9,035 nucleotides of DNA. It comes from CAMYLR01 sp039590215. GTDB lineage: Bacteria > Gemmatimonadota > Gemmatimonadetes > JACCXV01 > JAHWKZ01. Of the stretch, positions 6,250 to 9,035 are shown one piece after another. The position numbers and the translations under genes were made by a program. Location: contig JBDHFX010000070.1 in the NCBI GenBank assembly GCA_039590215.1, forward strand, positions 1-9,035, given 5' to 3'. The notes beneath the pieces are model-generated. The model saw only the letters and a program-made list of their open reading frames with translations, was not told the origin of the DNA and did not search any database. Positions within the stretch are counted from its first letter, which is position 1; the number at the start of each line of letters is the position of its first letter.

Positions 6250-6692
6250 GCGCCCGACGGGGTGGAGGCTCGACCGAGGATTCTCAACGCCAGGTGAGCA
6301 GCGTTAGCCCCGCTGTCGATCCCCACCGTGGCGACCGGCACGCCGGGCGGCATCATGGCGATCGCCAAGAGGGCGTCGACACCGCGCAGCGGCCCAGCCG
6401 CTACCGGTAGCCCGATCACGGGCAATGTCGTGTGTGCGGCAACCACACCTGGCAGCGCTGCCGCCAAACCCGCCGCCGCGATGACCACTCGAAAACCGTC
6501 GTCGGCAGCATGCCTAGCCAGCTCGGCCACGCGGTCCGGATTGCGATGCGCCGACGCGATCTCAAACCGGTAGGCCACGTTCGCCGTCTCCAGAACCTTC
6601 TCTGCTTTGGCTACGGTATCACGATCGGAGTTCGATCCGGCCAAGATCAAGACTTCGGGTTTCTCAGAGCTCATATCGCTGGCGACCGACAT
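6246..6692 (-). CDS. purE: N5-carboxyaminoimidazole ribonucleotide mutase
   Basis: Converts N5-CAIR to CAIR in de novo purine synthesis; a cytosolic octamer in known members. From the ATG at 6692 the product has 148 residues. It shows GSNSD (19-23), SAHRNPDR (47-54) with the key His49, and GLAAALPGVVAAHTTLPVIG (75-94). This is the bacterial class I pattern; the class II pattern of animal AIR carboxylase is absent. In class I enzymes the last block usually reads A-A-H-L-P-G; here that His is Ala79. The start was chosen because TGATG joins the stop of the preceding phosphorylase gene to it. ATG 6704 (four residues longer) and ATG 6674 (six shorter, closest to the usual length before GSxSD) are alternatives. 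No purK is in the window, although class I PurE normally depends on PurK to make N5-CAIR. Confidence 0.94.
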   Translation of the reverse strand: MSVASDMSSEKPEVLILAGSNSDRDTVAKAEKVLETANVAYRFEIASAHRNPDRVAELARHAADDGFRVVIAAAGLAAALPGVVAAHTTLPVIGLPVAAGPLRGVDALLAIAMMPPGVPVATVGIDSGANAAHLALRILGRASTPSGA

Positions 6693-7585
6693 CACTCGAT
6701 CCATTCATGAAAGTCGTCTCCAATGACGCCGCGCTGCTTGTACCGCAACATGGAGTCCTGACAGGAACAGGCAAACGGCGTGTCAGGAATGACGTCGAGC
6801 AAACTCCAAGTGATTTCCGGAATCCGGTTGACCGCTTTGTCCGACCGCCGGCGGCGCTCAGCATCATCCATCTGGGCCACCCCCTCGGCGAATGACGTGA
6901 TATACGCGATTGGGTGGTAGCAGATCTCCAACTCTCGCGCCAAGAAGGCCTCCGGTGCCAGCGTCATTCCAACCAACTCCGCCCCAAGTTGACGCAACAT
7001 CTTGATCTCGGCCGAGGTCTCGAACCGAGGGCCTTCCGACACTGCGTACACGACCCCGGTCGCTACCGGCCCCCCGTCTTCGCTGAGCACACTTCCGACG
7101 GCGTTTGCCAGGGTCGGACAAAAGACCGGCTCCTGCCTCAGCAAACCGATGCCCTTGTTCTCAAAAAACGTCCCGGGGCGGCTTCGCGTCATGTCGAGCA
7201 AATCGCCTGGAAGCACAAAGTCTCCAACCTCCATGTCCGGAGAAAGCGATCCTGGACCCGTCCAAGCGATGATTCGGCGTACACCCAACTCCTTCAGCGC
7301 CCATACATTGGCACGATAGTTCACAAACGGTGCTGACACCCGATACTGTCCCTCCCCGTGCCGGGGTAGTACGTAGAACCGCCGGCCCTGATGCTCCATG
7401 AACAGAATTGGCATCGAGCACCCAAACGGGGTTTCCTTGACCAACATGTCTGTGATCGTTCCTAAACGCTGGCGAGCAAGCCGGTACACCTTTCCGCCAG
7501 CGATGAACGCGATCTCGCTGTGGTTCTCTTCGTATGCGCGGGAAAGCAGCTGCGGAAAAGCGTCGGGCTTTGACTCGGCTGTCAC
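6692..7585 (-). CDS. MTA phosphorylase / purine nucleoside phosphorylase family protein
   Basis: A cytosolic phosphorylase of the PNP/MTAP family, which cleaves purine nucleosides or methylthioadenosine with phosphate; 297 residues. Family blocks visible are PRHGEG (74-79), NYRANVWALKELG (89-101), WTGPGSL (108-114), SEGPRFET (183-190), GAELVGMTLAPEA (201-213) and LELEICY-like helix residues before T230. Two positions that bind the adenine in human MTAP (Asp220 and Asp222) are Ser231 and Ala233 here, which in related proteins goes with 6-oxopurine rather than 6-aminopurine substrates. The N-terminal Gly-Gly-Thr-Gly phosphate motif reads Ala-Gly-Gly-Lys (29-32). A Cys-Ser-Cys at 272-274 resembles the C-terminal CxC of some archaeal MTAPs. 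The GTG start lies 6 nt after the rnc stop. Its place before purE and purB fits purine salvage. Exact substrate unknown. Confidence 0.87.
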   Translation of the reverse strand: MTAESKPDAFPQLLSRAYEENHSEIAFIAGGKVYRLARQRLGTITDMLVKETPFGCSMPILFMEHQGRRFYVLPRHGEGQYRVSAPFVNYRANVWALKELGVRRIIAWTGPGSLSPDMEVGDFVLPGDLLDMTRSRPGTFFENKGIGLLRQEPVFCPTLANAVGSVLSEDGGPVATGVVYAVSEGPRFETSAEIKMLRQLGAELVGMTLAPEAFLARELEICYHPIAYITSFAEGVAQMDDAERRRRSDKAVNRIPEITWSLLDVIPDTPFACSCQDSMLRYKQRGVIGDDFHEWIE

Positions 7586-7591
7586 ACGACG

Positions 7592-8383
7592 TCAGTTGCG
7601 CGATGGGCGGCGACCCGGAACACTGGCCTCGACTCCGGCCAGTCGGTCGAGCGCGTCAAGCGCTGCCTCCTTTTCAGCTTCCTTTTTTGTACGACCCCAA
7701 CCGGAGCCCAACGGCTCCCCCTCGAGCCAAACCTGGCATCGAAAATTGATGTCGGCGCGATCGCTGCCCGGAGCGGCTTGAGCACGGCTGGTGCGGTAGG
7801 TCAGTTGGCCCCGGCCGAGTTCGTGGATCATCTCCTGCAGTCGATTCTTGGCCGTATGGAAACCGCCTTCGAACTCAATGTCTCGGGATAGTATGCTCTG
7901 TTCGATGAACCGCTGGGCTACGTCGAAGCCGCCATCCAGGTAAAGGGCCCCGATCAACGCCTCTAGTGAATCCGCCGCGATCTTCCGCCGCCCCCCGCCC
8001 GCCAAGAGGTTCTGATCGTCGCCGGTCTGAATGGAGTCCGGTAGCCCCATCGCCTCGGAAGCTCGCGCCAAGAATCGCCTCGAGATGATGTGCGCTCGTT
8101 GCTGCGACAGCATCCCTTCCTGAGCTTCTGGGTAACGTGCGAACAGCCACTCGCTAACGACCAAGTTCAACACCGAGTCGCCGAGAAACTCCAACCGCTC
8201 GTACGACTCGCCACGATTGTCCGAATTCAGCAGAAACGATGGATGTGTAGTGGCCCGACCCAATAGCTCCCGATCCCGAAACTCATGGTCGAGCATATGC
8301 TCGAGCAGATTGAGCCGGTCTTCGCGCCGTTTCGACCGTGCGAGACCGCCCATGAGTCGACGGATCCAGTCGCGCAGCCTCAC
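7592..8383 (-). CDS. rnc: Ribonuclease III
   Basis: Cuts double-stranded RNA in rRNA maturation, mRNA decay and antisense regulation; a cytosolic, magnesium-dependent homodimer. The 263-residue product has the endonuclease signature ERLEFLGDSVL (62-72), with acidic residues Glu62, Glu65 and Asp69, and the second acidic pair Asp138 and Glu141 in ADSLEALIGALYLDGG. The double-stranded RNA-binding domain begins near 178 (KNRLQEMIHE) and ends with GWGRTKKEAEKEAALDAL (228-245). Residues 1 to 25 are a basic extension of the domain and the last dozen residues are Arg- and Pro-rich. The GTG start has a GAGGA site 7 nt upstream, inside the end of fabF, and lies 3 nt after the fabF stop. An internal ATG at 8353 would trim 10 residues but lacks such a site. 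fabF-rnc adjacency is common in bacteria. Confidence 0.97.
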   Translation of the reverse strand: MRLRDWIRRLMGGLARSKRREDRLNLLEHMLDHEFRDRELLGRATTHPSFLLNSDNRGESYERLEFLGDSVLNLVVSEWLFARYPEAQEGMLSQQRAHIISRRFLARASEAMGLPDSIQTGDDQNLLAGGGRRKIAADSLEALIGALYLDGGFDVAQRFIEQSILSRDIEFEGGFHTAKNRLQEMIHELGRGQLTYRTSRAQAAPGSDRADINFRCQVWLEGEPLGSGWGRTKKEAEKEAALDALDRLAGVEASVPGRRPSRN

Positions 8384-8386
8384 GTG

Positions 8387-9035
8387 CTATTCCTCGAACT
8401 GTTTGAGAGCGAGAGTTGCGTTGTGACCTCCGAAGCCAAACGAGTTGGTCAACGCCCCGACGACGTTCGCCTGACGCATCTCATTGGGGACGTAGTCAAG
8501 ATCACACTCCGGGTCTGGAACCTCGTAGTTGATCGTTGGGGGTACCTTGCCGGTCGCCAGCACCATGGCGGTTACTACAAACTCGAGCCCTCCCGCCCCA
8601 CCGAGAAGATGCCCCGTCATCGATTTTGTCGAACCTACCATGATCTTGCTGGCATGGTCGCCAAACACCGTCTTGATGGCTTGCGTTTCGTAGGCATCAT
8701 TGAGTGGCGTCGATGTGCCGTGCGCGTTGATGTAGTCGATGTCGGTGGGCTCCACGCCGGCCTCGTCTATCGCTCGCTGCATCGCTCGTGCCGCGCCTTC
8801 ACCCTGCGGCGCTGGTGCGGTTATGTGGTACGCGTCGGCGGTCATGCCGACACCAACGACCTCGGCATAGATCCGAGCCCCGCGATCGCGGGCGTGATCC
8901 AGCTCTTCGAGGATCGCCATTCCGGCGCCTTCACCAAGAACGAACCCGTCCCGTCCTGCATCGAACGGCCGGCAGGCGCGCTCGGGCTCGTCGTTCCGTG
9001 TTGACATCGCCTTCATGGCCGCAAACCCACCGATC
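8387..9035 (-). CDS. fabF: 3-oxoacyl-ACP synthase II (KAS II), C-terminal half, cut by window edge
   Basis: Condenses malonyl-ACP with acyl-ACP in fatty acid elongation; a cytosolic thiolase-fold dimer. About 215 codons are visible, and the frame is open to the right edge (IGGFAAMKAMSTRND). Visible motifs are the RPFDAGRDGFVLGEGAG block, the first catalytic His in NAHGTSTPLND, and the KSMTGHLLGGAGGLE block with the conserved Lys and second catalytic His. The C-terminal GALTNSFGFGGHNATLAL closes the family domain. The catalytic Cys lies in the half outside the window. Methionine at 9016 is internal, not a start. The motifs fit FabF; FabB is less likely because the ALTNSFGFGGHNATL ending and the rnc neighbour are typical of FabF. 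It is the first visible gene of the run and probably shares its transcript with rnc and the purine genes. Confidence 0.96.
   Translation of the reverse strand, partial: IGGFAAMKAMSTRNDEPERACRPFDAGRDGFVLGEGAGMAILEELDHARDRGARIYAEVVGVGMTADAYHITAPAPQGEGAARAMQRAIDEAGVEPTDIDYINAHGTSTPLNDAYETQAIKTVFGDHASKIMVGSTKSMTGHLLGGAGGLEFVVTAMVLATGKVPPTINYEVPDPECDLDYVPNEMRQANVVGALTNSFGFGGHNATLALKQFEE
8391..8395 (-). promoter_or_regulatory. Shine-Dalgarno site for rnc
   Basis: GAGGA on the minus strand, within the last codons of fabF and 7 nt before the GTG at 8383. It supports the GTG over the internal ATG at 8353 and implies that rnc is translated from the fabF transcript. Confidence 0.6.

Noticed and set aside
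8285..9004. Plus-strand open frame of about 239 codons opposite fabF and rnc
   Set aside because: It lies antisense to unmistakable FabF and RNase III motifs and matches no family I recognise.
1..9035. Undescribed defence, mobile or biosynthetic system
   Set aside because: Every sizeable frame on the coding strand belongs to a known housekeeping family, except the generic TPR protein, and no repeats, recombinases or toxin-antitoxin-like pairs are visible.

Overview
The window is a tightly packed bacterial chromosomal segment of high GC content (roughly 60% by eye). Every gene I can support lies on the minus strand, so transcription runs from the right end to the left end. No stretch over 300 bases lacks a gene; the largest spacers are about 70 to 90 bases. 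I see no tRNA, rRNA, insertion sequence, phage gene or CRISPR array. It reads as a core, housekeeping region rather than an accessory island. The phylum cannot be fixed from the sequence alone. The order fabF-rnc and gap-pgk-tpiA is widespread in bacteria, the adenylosuccinate lyase is of the long type shared with animals, and GTG/TTG starts dominate. An uncultured or metagenome-derived member of a high-GC Gram-negative-like phylum such as Gemmatimonadota is a low-confidence guess.

In transcription order the right half carries: the C-terminal part of fabF (fatty acid elongation, cut by the window edge); rnc (RNase III); an MTA/purine nucleoside phosphorylase family gene; purE and purB (two steps of de novo purine synthesis); a TsaC/Sua5/YrdC gene (tRNA t6A synthesis); and a low-molecular-weight phosphatase of the YwlE type. 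Spacing is 3 nt, 6 nt, overlap, 4-nt overlap, 12 nt and 42 nt, so these seven genes look like one operon. The phosphorylase, purE and purB form a purine salvage and synthesis block.

After the phosphatase there is an 84-nt spacer with a good sigma70-type promoter (TTGACG, 17 nt, TATGCT). It leads into a second group: an exported TPR protein, a ComF-type phosphoribosyltransferase, then the lower-glycolysis genes gap, pgk and tpiA. TpiA runs off the left edge.

The most striking point is the gap-pgk boundary. GAPDH runs straight from its normal C-terminus into the DNA that encodes the pgk N-terminus in another frame. The pgk frame has no ATG, GTG or TTG before its substrate-binding DFN motif. 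A short piece carrying the gap stop, the spacer, the pgk start and about 15 to 20 pgk codons seems to be missing. This is either a real deletion or an assembly error. Other points worth checking are changed active-site positions in the MTAP-family protein, PurE and the TsaC-like protein, a ComF N-terminus without a good start codon, a heavy bias to non-ATG starts, and a roughly threefold excess of GATC, including four copies of the octamer GCGATCGC. I found no convincing undescribed multi-gene system.
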